A DNA stretch of 64,000 nt. Origin: Poa pratensis. Lineage: Eukaryota; Streptophyta; Magnoliopsida; Poales; Poaceae. Position numbers and translations under genes: made by a program. Location: NCBI GenBank assembly GCA_947311845.1, contig CAMZMU010000096.1, positions 17,523,833-17,587,832 on the forward strand. Reading direction: 5' to 3'. The notes beneath the pieces are model-generated. The model was not told where the DNA came from and made no database searches. It was given only the letters and a program-made list of their open reading frames with translations. Below are positions 19,894 to 29,273 of the stretch, piece after piece (position 1 is the stretch's first letter; every line of letters starts with the position of its first letter).

Positions 19894-20875
19894 ATGGGCC
19901 TCAAGCTCCTGCGGCTCGCGGCGACCCTCCTCTCCCCGGGAACCGCCGCCTCCGCGGCCGACGCACAGAACGCGGTCCTGCGAGCGACGCAGCACCACCC
20001 ATCCACGGCCCCGCCGTACGCGCACCACCTGGACGCGCTCCTCGCCTTCGGCCGCGGGTCGCGCCTCTCCGCCGCGGCGCTGGCCTCCGCGCTCACGGAC
20101 CGCCTGCGCGCCGCGTCCTCCGGCCACGGCAACGCCGCCGTGGCGCTCAAGTGCCTCGTCGCGCTCCGGATCCTGCTCGCCCGCGGCGCTTCATCCTCCG
20201 CGACCAGCTCCTGGTCGCCCTCCTCCGCCACCCGGCCTCCGGCCGCAACCCCCTGGCGCTCGCCGCCTTCCCGCTGGCCCGCTCATTCGCACCGCCTCCT
20301 GGGTCCGCTTCTCCGCGCGCCTCCTCGAGGTCCTCCTCCTCCTGCCGGACGTCTCCCGCGACGGCGACGCCGAGTACCTCACGGCGCTCCCGAACCCGCA
20401 CCTCGTCTCCGAGCTCGCCGCCTTCGCGTCCGTCGTCGCCGCCGTCCGCCAGGCCCCGCCGCCTTCCTGCGCGCCGCAGCGCAACGCCCTCGTCTGGGAG
20501 GCCGTCCGGCTCGCGGAGGAGGACCGCGTCACCGCCGAGCGCAACATCGCCGCGCGGGTCCGCGAGGTGGGCGAGCGGCTCGACACGCTCGGCCTCGCCG
20601 ACGCGATGGAGCTGGTGTGCGTGCTCAGGCGGGTGGAGGAGAGCGCGGCGTCCCCGCCGGAGTGGAAGTGGGCCGGGCTGGACGAGGCCGTCGTGGCCGA
20701 CGCGCGGCGGCTGCGCGAGCGCGCCGAGGAGGTGGTGCTGCGCAGGACGGAGCAGGATCGGCGGCTGCTACGGCGGGACCGCGCCGCGAGCGCGTCGGCG
20801 CGCGTCGTCGTGCCCGGCGCGGACGTCCGGTTCGGGTCTTCGCGATGGGCCGGCACAATTTCCTCATGGCGATGA
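19894..20875 (+). pseudogene. ANTH-domain clathrin-assembly protein gene with two frameshifts
   Basis: Intact relatives are cytosolic adaptors that bind phosphoinositides and clathrin at endocytic membranes. The frame from 19894 gives an ANTH start (AQNAVLRATQHHPSTAPPY, then VALKCLVALRILLARGA). At ~20188 the homology moves to another frame (FILRDQLLVALL, GRNPLALAAFPL) and near 20280 to a third (TASWVRFSARLLEVLLLLPD), which stays open to the stop at 20873-20875. Each change fits loss of a single C in a GC-rich run. Without them the product would be ~325 aa, a usual size for small intronless plant PICALM-type proteins. The C-terminal part has VWEAVRLAEEDRVTAERNI and a Glu/Arg-rich helix region. 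Either a recent pseudogene or an assembly error in GC-rich sequence; no intron signals explain both shifts. Confidence 0.75.
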
Positions 20876-21466
20876 TAGGGGAGATGTGCAATGCCGAATT
20901 GCCGATCCCGTCGTTCTACGGTGTACATTTTTCACCTGTAAGTACAGTACGTGTGTCATACTGTGAAAATTATGAATTCTTTTGTTGAAACTGGACACAA
21001 TGGATGATCTTGGCTGCATGTCGGCTATTTGAACGAAAAATATTCGAATCAGTATTACTCTGTAGTATACTTTTATTTTCATGAAATTGCGTACTAGAGT
21101 ACTACGTAGTTGTTGGTTTCACGATTAAAATCAGCTGCGATCATCTACCGCGACGAAAGCTCCACATGAGCATTAACTGATCATCGTATTCAAGTCGACC
21201 GTGATCTCCAAGTATTGACAGCTTCCGTACCTGTAGTGGAAAACGACACACCCGTTGCTATTGTTCTCCCCAAGATATACATTCGCGATTCTCAACAAAA
21301 GAAAGAAAAAAATACATTCGCGATCCGAATACGGCGCAAGAGCTGGATATATTTCGCGCGCAGACGTATCTACAACCGTACTCGTGTTCCAAAGTCGCAA
21401 TCTAGTAGAGCGCGGGCGCGTCCACGTCTTGAGTAACCATCTGTCTTTTGACTTCTTCGTGCAGGT
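20876..21466. other. Intergenic, one micro-insertion
   Basis: No gene seen. The stretch holds the micro-insertion at 21277-21324 and the left copy of an imperfect ~65-bp direct repeat (21397-21461) whose partner lies at 26250-26316 beyond the MULE. Confidence 0.6.
21277..21324 (+). mobile_element. Micro-retroposon: 22-nt A-rich insert with 13-bp TSD
   Basis: atacattcgcgat at 21277-21289 is repeated at 21312-21324 around tctcaacaaaagaaagaaaa plus aa. Same architecture as the insertion at 17880-17927. Confidence 0.65.
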
Positions 21467-23434
21467 ATATATAATCGGTTATTCTATTTAGGGAACGTGC
21501 CCTGGCAACAAACTTCGTTCGGCGCCTTAAGATTTGCGCTCCGAGGCGATCCAGCGTCGCGTGGGTGGTCACCGGGAGTAACGGGCGCGCTGGCGTTGCG
21601 GGTTGGCCAACCCGGTATTCACACGACATAGAAACTGTTCCTCTGCTTACTGGGGCGGCGCTAGCGGGCAGACCTGATTCGTGTCCAAATCGCCACGTCT
21701 CACATTTCCCCTTTCCTGTTTCTCTCTCCTCCATTGTTCCCCTCCGGCGATTTCGTGGCGGCTTCTGGCGGTGCGGCTTGGAGGCGCAGCGACGAAGGAC
21801 ACGCACCGACGGCCGGATCCCGGGGTGTGTGGTGGTGAGTTTTCTAGATTTTATGCCGTGGTGGCTTGATTTACTTCTCTCGCGCTCACATCGCTCTACG
21901 CCTCATGCGATTTCCATAGGGTTCGAGCGGGGGAAAGCTCGTCGCCGGCTCTGGGACGTGTAACCGGCGAGCGGCATCGACCCGGAGGCGTGTTCTATCG
22001 AATTTCAGACCCGTGTTTGAGCTCTTTTATGGGCGAAACCTTCGTCCCGATGGGTGCTTGTCTTTTGGATAAGAGATAGATAGAGAAAGGGGAGAAGACG
22101 AGCAGGACACGCACGATGGAGACCTCGGCGGCGACCTCAACGGTGTAACACCTGTGGGATCAGTACGTGTGGGAGAGCTCGGCCATGGCGCGCTGGCGGA
22201 ACCAGGACGTGCCGTAAACCTCGACGCCCTCGGCGGTCAGGCACGGCGGCGACGGTTCCCTCGGCGGCAGCGAGCTGCTGGGAAGAGGACACAGGAGAGA
22301 CCTCGCGGAGACAGTTGCGACTAGGCTCGGCGAAGACCTCGGCGACAGGATGTGCTGGAATACTGAGCGGCGAGGCGACGTTCGCCAGTCAGCGTGGTGA
22401 CATCATCGTCGACCTCGCGGCTGCTGCGATGGGAATAGGCACGGCGAAGACCTCACGGCACCGACCGCGGGGTGACGCTATTGTCGTTTACGTGTTGTCC
22501 TGGCCTCCTAGGCTGCTTCATCGCCATTGAGATGGACAACGTTTGCCTTGCCGAGGTATGTCTTGTACTGGGGCGCTTTTAGTTTGTTGGATGAAATGCC
22601 TCGCTGATCACACAAGTGCTGGGTGGTGTGTGCTGTGCTACATGCAGTTTTGTTTGATGGTTGTGGAATGAACCGGAATAGATATTAATCTGTAAAGAAT
22701 AAGGAGCATCCAAACTCTTCAAGTGTTTGTTGATAGACAACAAAATTCAAGGAAAATAGTTGGGGATTTATGCCCAGGATATGGTGGTGGCCTGGTGGGT
22801 GATTGGGTGTTGCTCTAGACTGAATATTGTCAACTATTTTCCGTTCCCCTTATTAGATTGGTGTTTGATAGGGTACCTGGTTACTTTACCAAAATAGCAG
22901 TGGTAGTTAGCAGTATGTTCATGAGAAGACTATCAAGTGTCCACAGTGTTTGTAACTAGCCTGGTCGTGGTCAGAGTTGAACAATTTGGGTATCATGATT
23001 GCTCTAGGAAGATTGAATGGTGCATGCCTGTTTACATTGAGCGTGTACAATATGTGAGTGAACTTGTTCTTTACGTCGTCAGTACACATAGAGGGTACGT
23101 ATAATTTGATTGTGGTTGCTTGCCGCTGGCGTATAAATCCCTTGAACACTTGTTTGAGCCGAATCTCTTCAACCTTTGACATAGTACGCAGAACTGACTG
23201 AAATTGAAGAGCGGGCAACTAGTGCAAAGCTCCTAGTGAAACAAAGCCCATTGGTATTTGGTATGATGGAATCCGGTTAACCTGGGAGTGGTTACTTTGC
23301 ATGATATATCTTTTACTGGCAATTGACACCAATTAATCTGGTGACTTTATCTTTGCTAATTTGGTGATTTTATTTTTACTTTTACCGAATAACCAAAATA
23401 GCTTGATATGTGGCATGATACAGTATGCTACTTC

Positions 23435-23480
23435 AATAACCTGGTTACTAAAAAAATAAAAAAATAATAACCTGGTTACT
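23435..23480 (+). mobile_element. Micro-retroposon: 16-nt poly(A) insert with 15-bp TSD in the satellite
   Basis: aataacctggttact at 23435-23449 and 23466-23480 brackets aaaaaaataaaaaaat. Other monomers have a single copy of this motif and no A run here, so the A tract plus one repeat was added. Confidence 0.6.
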
Positions 23481-24501
23481 TTGCATGATAGATCTTCTGC
23501 TGGCAATTTACCATTAATTAATCCGATGACTTTATCTTCCCAATACGGTGACTTCATTTGGGCAATCTGGTTATTGTCTTTTACTGAATAACCCATTTTT
23601 TTCAGATAGATGTTATTAAATTTCCACTAATTAATCCGGTAACTTCATCTTGAAAATCTGGTGAATTCATTTGAAAAAACTGGTTACTGTCTTTTACGGA
23701 ATAATAAGTTTTTTTTGCATGATAGATGTTGTGATGGCAATTTAGACTAATTAATCTGGTGACTTTATAATAAAAAAATCTGGTGACTTCATTTGGACAA
23801 TCTGGTTACTGTCTTTTTACTGAATAATCTGATTTTTGCATGATAAATGTTGTGATGGCAATTTACACTAGTTAATCTGGTGACTTATCTTACAAAATCT
23901 GGTGACTTCATTTGAACAATCTGGTTACTATCTTTTTACTGAATAATCTGGTTTTTCTTTGCATGACAGATGTTGTGATGGCAATTTCCACTAGTTAATG
24001 TTGGTGACTGTATTTTAAAAATTCTGGTGAATTCATTTGGACAACCTCATTAGTGTCTTTTTGTTGCTGAATAATATTTTTTTTTGCATGATAGATGTTG
24101 TGATGGCAATTTAGACTAATTATTCTGGTGATTTTATCTTAAAGATCTGGTGAGTTCATTTGGACAATCTGATTACTGTCTTTTTTTACCAATAATCTCA
24201 TTTTTTTGCATGATAAATTTTGTGATGGAATTTTTTTTCTTGTTAATCTGGTGACCTATCTTACAAAATCTGGTGACATCATTTGGACAATCTGGTTACT
24301 ATCTTTTTACTGAATAATCTGTTTGTTTGCATGATAGATGTTATGATATTTACACTAATTATTGTGGTGAGTTCATTTGGACAATCTGGTTACTGTATTT
24401 TTCACTAAATAATCTGATTTTTTGCATGAAAAATGTTGTGATGGCAATTTACACTAGTTAATCTGGTGACGTATCTTACGAAATCTGGTGACTTCATTTG
24501 G

Positions 24502-24548
24502 ACAATCTGGTTACTATTTTTTTTTTTGAGGAACTACAATCTGGTTAC
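24502..24548 (-). mobile_element. Micro-retroposon: 21-nt poly(T) insert with 13-bp TSD in the satellite
   Basis: acaatctggttac at 24502-24514 and 24536-24548 brackets tatttttttttttgaggaac plus t. On the minus strand the insert reads agttcctcaaaaaaaaaaa, close to the cagtttctaaaaaaaa insert at 17896. This suggests the same family of source RNA 3' ends. Confidence 0.65.
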
Positions 24549-24803
24549 GATCGTTTTACTGAATAATCTAATAATCTGTTTGTTTGCATCATAGATGTTT
24601 GTGATGGCAATTTATGCTAATTGATGTGGTGACTAAATCTTAAAAATCTGGTGAATTCATTTGGACAATCTGGTTACTGTCTTTTTGCTGAATAATCTGT
24701 TTTTTTGCATGGTAGATCTTGTGATGGCAATTGCATCTAATTAATCTAGTGTAACTTAGACAAACTACAAAAAGCAGAGTCAAAGCGAACACTATTTTTA
24801 AAA

Positions 24804-24920
24804 TAGCTCCATGATCTAGGATTTGTTAGCTCCATGATCTAAGTTGGCTACCTCCATGATCTATGGGAAGATACACTCATTTTGCCTTGTACATTAAATT
24901 CTGGTTAGCTCCATGATCTT
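24804..24920 (+). repeat. gctccatgatct repeats
   Basis: Four copies of (g)ctccatgatct occur just downstream of the satellite array (about 24805, 24829, 24850 and 24908), irregularly spaced. Probably a decayed tandem repeat. Confidence 0.6.
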
Positions 24921-25688
24921 GGCTGCCACATACCCAAGCATTGGGTTTATAGATCATGATGTTTTTTCTAGAAGCCCCTTTGACATTTTGTAGATTAAAT
25001 CATGTTTAGCACGACACACATTATATGGCAACTTATAATAAACAACCTGGCAACTTCTAATAAGTAACCTATCAAGTACTAACAAAAACCTAGCAATTGA
25101 TTTAAGATTGTTTTCCCTGTAACTGAATTTAAGTACTTTGTTGCTCTGAAATATCATTGATGTTGGCATGCTTAAGCATCTGCTTCATTTTCATAATCTC
25201 CAATCTAGTTAACTTAAACCTACTACGAAATATATAAACACATAACTTCATAGTTACCTAATCAGTGCTTTTGATTTGATTCAGAGTGCTCGAAGATGAT
25301 GATGGCATGGCTTACAAGAATGATGTGTTGATGGCCAGGAAGCGCAAAAGTAGTGTGTAGTGTATGGGTGGAGGAGACTGTGCCCGGCAAGAAGTTTATA
25401 TTGTCTAGTTGCCAGGTTCCTATAGTGTGTTCTTCAGGTTCATGTTCATGTTACCACTTGCACATATCCCAAACTTGTGTCATCTGTACCTAGCTCCCTA
25501 GTTTGTATATCTAAATTATCCGAATATCTTACGGGTTTAGTGGTCTAAATTTTTTAGATGTGTTTCTACATAATGTTTATAGTTTCTCACCTGTTTCGTT
25601 CATCCTACCTGGTTCATGTAGCTAGATTGCCAGATTTCCTCTATAATTTTAATGATCTAAAACATGTCAGATGTTGTGTTTACATTTT

Positions 25689-25975
25689 CTTCTTCGCTTT
25701 TGTTTTTTTTCTTGGATCTGAGTTGGGGAGAAGGCTGGCAAGGAAGTTGTTTCTGCATATGAATTTGGGGGAGTAAAACCTAGTAAATAGGGTTAGTGGC
25801 AGGTGGCAATTGATTTTCATACATGATAGTTGCTACAATGGTTTTTTTGTCTTGGATCTTAAATTCTTAATTGGGTAGAAGGATGAAACGGGAGATGTTT
25901 TTTGCCTATGATTTTTGGTTGAGAAAAACCTAGTAAGTAGGTGGCATGCGAGCTGGCAGTTTGATTTTCGAATTT
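25689..25975 (+). repeat. Diverged tandem duplication inside the MULE
   Basis: tttttttcttggatctgag...aaaacctagtaaatag...tggcaattgattttc (from ~25700) is followed by tttttttgtcttggatctta...aaaacctagtaagtag...tggcagtttgattttc (from ~25845). Two units of about 145 bp, moderately diverged. Confidence 0.6.
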
Positions 25976-26245
25976 GGGATAATTATGTTTTAAGATGGAA
26001 ATTGGCCATGGCACGCTTATCATCTCGGTCAGGTGGGTTTTTGCCTTAACTCGCGGTGGGCAGTTGGGCTTGGTAATCGGGCCAGAAGAACCTGAAGGCC
26101 CAGGTTCCCTAGCTGGACCGAGCCAGCTGGATTTGAGCTGGCGCGTGAGATTCTTCGACTCGCGTGGTTTGTATCGGGTTACAGGGCGCCGTACGAAAAG
26201 GGATGGCTGGGGCACGGTCGCTAAGTAGTACAGTCCATATATAAT

Positions 26246-26874
26246 TGGGTCACTAGAGTAGAGTGCGCGTACGCATCAATGGCCACGTTCGGTGCTTGTT
26301 CTTTTGACTTCTTCGTTGATCATGTGCTTAGCATACTATTATTGGAGGTTCTGCCCCTCGTGTATAAAGTAATGTACATGTATGTCGGCATCCCCAGGCA
26401 ACAGATCGAGTATCCGTTTTCATTACATCACGGCGCCACTGTGGCTAACCACTGCAAAACACGATCCGTTTCGCAAAAAAATTTATGGCAGAAGAAGTTT
26501 TCCTCGAGACCTCGACGGTTCATCGGCTGCTTGATCCGATGCCCTTCGATGGGTATTGTCCTGTCACAGCAATTGCTCAGTGGTCGAGTGTGTTACGTAA
26601 CGTGCGTGCGTGCGTACAAACGGCCCTTGACTCTGACTCGATCGGGGAAAGCCTTGAGCAAAAGAGCAAATCTATCAGCTCCGGCAAGCACGACTGAAAA
26701 TTAAAGGAAATGGGGGCATGAGCTCAAGATCCGCGTGCGAGGTGTCGCTTGTCAGTCCCCCGGCCTTAATTCGGCTCGGCGGCGACGTGGTAGGTGAAGA
26801 ACAGAGTTGTGGCAGAGACCCATCCAAAGGGGTTAGCTTGTTTTGGTCAGCTCTAGTCAACTTATGTGTTTATC
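26246..26874. other. Intergenic, no gene recognised
   Basis: Holds the right copy of the ~65-bp imperfect direct repeat (26250-26316). The ORF at 26279-26704 has no recognisable domain and is not considered a gene. Confidence 0.5.
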
Positions 26875-27182
26875 TTAGAGCATCTCCAATTGGTCTCCCC
26901 AAACCTCCCCACTACGCCTGGGCGGATAGACCGGATAGAATTTGGGCAAAAACGACCACCCAACCTCCTCCCTCAAAAGGCTGACCGGCAAACCCAAACC
27001 CAACCCATATGTGGGGAGGGTTTGATGCCGCCCGGAGACGCGCCCGCCCCGTTGTCGCTGACAGCGCAACCCACGCTTGACCGCTCATCCACGCGGAGAG
27101 GTCACCTTGAACGTCCGTCCACACGTCGGTCGGGATTCATGGCGCACCGGCAGGCGCTCCGCCCGAGAAGGCCATCTCCGGC

Positions 27183-27188
27183 TATAAA
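27183..27188 (+). promoter_or_regulatory. TATA box of the hypothetical ORF
   Basis: TATAAA in ggcTATAAAgagg, 111 bp upstream of the ATG at 27294, with a C-rich leader in between (ccctccgtccgtcg) as in grass promoters. Confidence 0.5.
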
Positions 27189-27293
27189 GAGGAGGCCGGA
27201 GCAAACCCTAGCCCGCACTCTCCCTCCGTCCGTCGCCACACTCCTCTTATCCGCATCCACCACCTCCGGCCCACCTCCTCCCGATCCTCCACC

Positions 27294-27812
27294 ATGCCTC
27301 GCCGCCTTCCTACCACGTACGCCAAGCTGACGTCGGAGAAGATTGCGGAGTGCTACGCCGTTGCAAGGGTAGCGGACGAGGCGGAGGCGGCCGCGGCGGC
27401 GCAGGCGTCAGTACAGGCGCATGCGGACGCGGCGGTCGGCGTTGTGGAACTCGACGCGTAGCCCGTCATCGTCCCTATGACGGGCGGGCAGTTCCGCTGC
27501 CGCTTGGAAGAGGAGCACACCGCCCGGTACCAGGCGGATCTGCAGGCGGCGGAGCAGCAGCTCAAGGCCGAGGCGGCGGACTGGGTTCTCATCAGTCAGA
27601 TTATGAACAGGTCCGGCTTCCTGAGAGAGCAGAAGAAGCTAGAGGCGATGATAAAGGAAGGCCGCGCCGGCAACGTGGAGTCGGCCGACGACTCACTCTT
27701 CTCCGACGACGAAACCGAAGAAAACGCCGACGGAGGCGTCAACATGGCTGGCGGATCCCTAATTATAGTCATCTCCGATGAGGAGTATAGTAGGGTTAAG
27801 GGTAGTACGTAA
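27294..27812 (+). pseudogene. Hypothetical Ala/Glu-rich protein, interrupted by a stop
   Basis: Not recognised. An ATG in good context (caccATGCC) opens a frame whose product starts MPRRLPTTYAKLTSEKIAEC and continues with an Ala/Glu-rich helix. It meets TAG at 27461-27463, then stays open in the same frame to 27812 (EEEHTARYQADLQAAEQQLK, then FLREQKKLEAMIKEGRA and an acidic FSDDETEEN tail). Residues after the stop look like a coiled coil, and the C-terminus IIVISDEEYSRV could be a SUMO-interacting-like hydrophobic patch (inference only). The TATA box and Kozak context suggest a once-expressed gene, perhaps part of the surrounding PIF-like segment. Confidence 0.5.
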
Positions 27813-28049
27813 CCTAAAAGACGTTGCAAGGCTTGTAGCCTAAAAGACGTTACATGTCCGGTCACTGTCCGTGGACACGTCTGAACGTGACCGCGGACAA
27901 TTTGGGGCCCGATAAAGGTTCACTGGAATTTAACCAATTACGGGCCAATTACGGGCGTATAATCCCACGGACCTTTTCAGCTTCGTCACAAAATACGACC
28001 GCGCGCAAAAGCCGGCGGAAATCTGCCAGACGTTCCAAGCGGGGTCTAA

Positions 28050-28176
28050 GGGAAGCCTGTAAATACTCCAATAGTATTTTCTGACCCGCTTTTCGCACGT
28101 ACAATATACGGAACTAATGACTTCCGTATTTTTGCTCGACAGTTTGCGGCCAGAAAATGCTAATCCAAGCGGGGCC
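28050..28176. mobile_element. Tourist-like MITE, 127 bp, TAA TSD
   Basis: Flanked by TAA at 28047-28049 and 28177-28179. Left end gggaagcctgtaaatactcc then aatagtattttctg. Right end, on the minus strand, ggccccgcttggattagcat then tttctg. The inner parts (AGYATTTTCTG) pair, giving an imperfect TIR. TSD and size fit PIF/Tourist. Confidence 0.65.
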
Positions 28177-28348
28177 TAAGCCAGATAGTTGTAAAGTAAA
28201 TAGTAGGAGTAGTTTTAAATTCTTTCTTATTTAATCATGAAAACATATAGGAGGGCAAATAAAGAGGCATGAAAAGGGTAGACACACTCGATGCAACAAA
28301 TGATTTTCTAGAAAACGTTTTCAGAAGCCAGATGCATGGAGTATATAT

Positions 28349-28351
<3 letters not shown>

Positions 28352-28382
<31 letters not shown>
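28352..28382 (+). repeat. (GA)n microsatellite
   Basis: An uninterrupted GA run of about 31 bp. The segment that follows (agatctttgg...tgctcctgatttttat) is repeated at ~28422-28459 with its own shorter GA run, so a local duplication carried the microsatellite with it. Confidence 0.9.
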
Positions 28383-28386
<4 letters not shown>

Positions 28387-29273
28387 TTGGTTCTGTGCTC
28401 CTGATTTTTATGAGAGAGAGAGATCTTTGGGAAATGACAATTCTATGCTCCTGATTTTTATTAAAAACTGAAAATGATATTTAGAAGTTCAAAGTATTTC
28501 AAAAAAAAATGTGGATACTTACACATGTTATCGACAAATCTACTTAGTTTTGCTAGATAATATGTTATACTGTAGGCTACACAAAAATCACAAAAACATG
28601 AAAAGGTAAGAAAAAAACTCATTTTACATTTTTCTTTTTTATACAAGTTCACATATGAAAAGATATTTCGTTGCAAATTTGGTCCTACATTGTAGACGTG
28701 TACATGTATTTCGATTCTTTTTTTCAAACTTTTGAGGCGTAAAAGTAAACTTTTAGTTTTTTCAAACGAGATCAATGGAGTTCAGGAGCTACAAATGATT
28801 TTCGTATATATACCACATTATACTTCAGGAGTTTAAACATTTTCATTTCCTTTACTGTTATTGATATTCATAAGAATATATTACCTACCACCAGCTCTTT
28901 ATAGTAACCAAATATGATATAGAGACAACGGTGTCACAAAATTTGGGAAATCGGTAAACAAGGGGCACTTACAGAGGGGCTTCCATCTGTAAAGAAGTTT
29001 CTTTTCAATTCTGAGCATCATCAACTGGTGTTGTAATAATCAATTCCTCATACCAATCCTTTTAAGAAGAAATGATGGGCTATACAGAGAGACTACTGTA
29101 TCAGGATTCAGGAGGTACAGCTATATCTACGACACAACACAACGTGAACTTGCATAGGCAACAAAAATTGGCGAGTGTTGCAGAAGGTTATCAGCAATTG
29201 CTGCAACAAAATGCCACTTTCTTTTCACGTGGTATGGTTTGAAATATATCAATCTCTGCATATGGTTAAACCG
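28383..29273. other. AT-rich spacer and probable 3' UTR of the LAZ1-like gene
   Basis: 28460-28960 is AT-rich with no gene. About 28960-29273 is the likely 3' UTR of the minus-strand gene that ends at 29274. No clear polyadenylation signal was singled out. Confidence 0.4.

Larger units (their letters stand above)
23286..24754 (+). repeat. ~120-bp satellite array, about 12 monomers
   Basis: Each monomer contains gcatgatagatgttgtgatg, then gcaatttacactaattaatc, tggtgacttatcttaaaaat, ctggtgacttcatttggaca and atctggttactgtcttttta. The landmark gcatgatag recurs near 23297, 23482, 23719, 23839, 23963, 24087, 24208, 24330, 24424, 24588 and 24708, mostly 115-125 bp apart. Monomers are diverged by substitutions and small indels, so the array is not recently homogenised. 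The units carry many stops and no ORF. Two of the longer intervals are explained by the micro-insertions at 23450-23465 and 24515-24535. Confidence 0.9.
21476..26236. mobile_element. MULE-like element (4.76 kb) without transposase, containing a satellite array
   Basis: Flanked by the exact 9-bp direct repeat atatataat (21467-21475 and 26237-26245). The ends are degenerate inverted repeats: CTATTTAGGGAACGTGCCC on the left and, read on the minus strand, CTACTTAGCGACCGTGCCC on the right. The distance from the TSD to the shared GTGCCC is 27 nt on both sides, and similarity continues to CGGCGCC about 50 nt in. A 9-bp TSD points to the Mutator superfamily. No transposase domain was found. The left 1 kb is GC-rich without recognisable coding, and the centre is a ~120-bp tandem array. 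The diverged TIRs suggest an older insertion. Confidence 0.7.
26878..28046 (+). mobile_element. PIF/Harbinger-like segment carrying a broken ORF
   Basis: The left edge TTA-GAGCATCTCCAATTGG (TTA at 26875-26877) is of the kind common at Harbinger-type elements in grasses. The right edge CCAAGCGGGGTC-TAA (TAA at 28047-28049) is also PIF-like, but the two ends do not form a convincing inverted repeat with each other. Inside are a TATA box and a short hypothetical gene. The segment may be a chimera or contain more than one element. Confidence 0.4.

Noticed and set aside
20191..20928. 245-codon minus-strand ORF
   Set aside because: Antisense shadow of the GC-rich ANTH gene. Its Arg/Ser-rich composition follows codon bias on the other strand and it has no domain.
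23286..24754. CRISPR-like regular array
   Set aside because: Whole monomers are tandem, with no short conserved repeat separated by unique spacers. This is a plant satellite.
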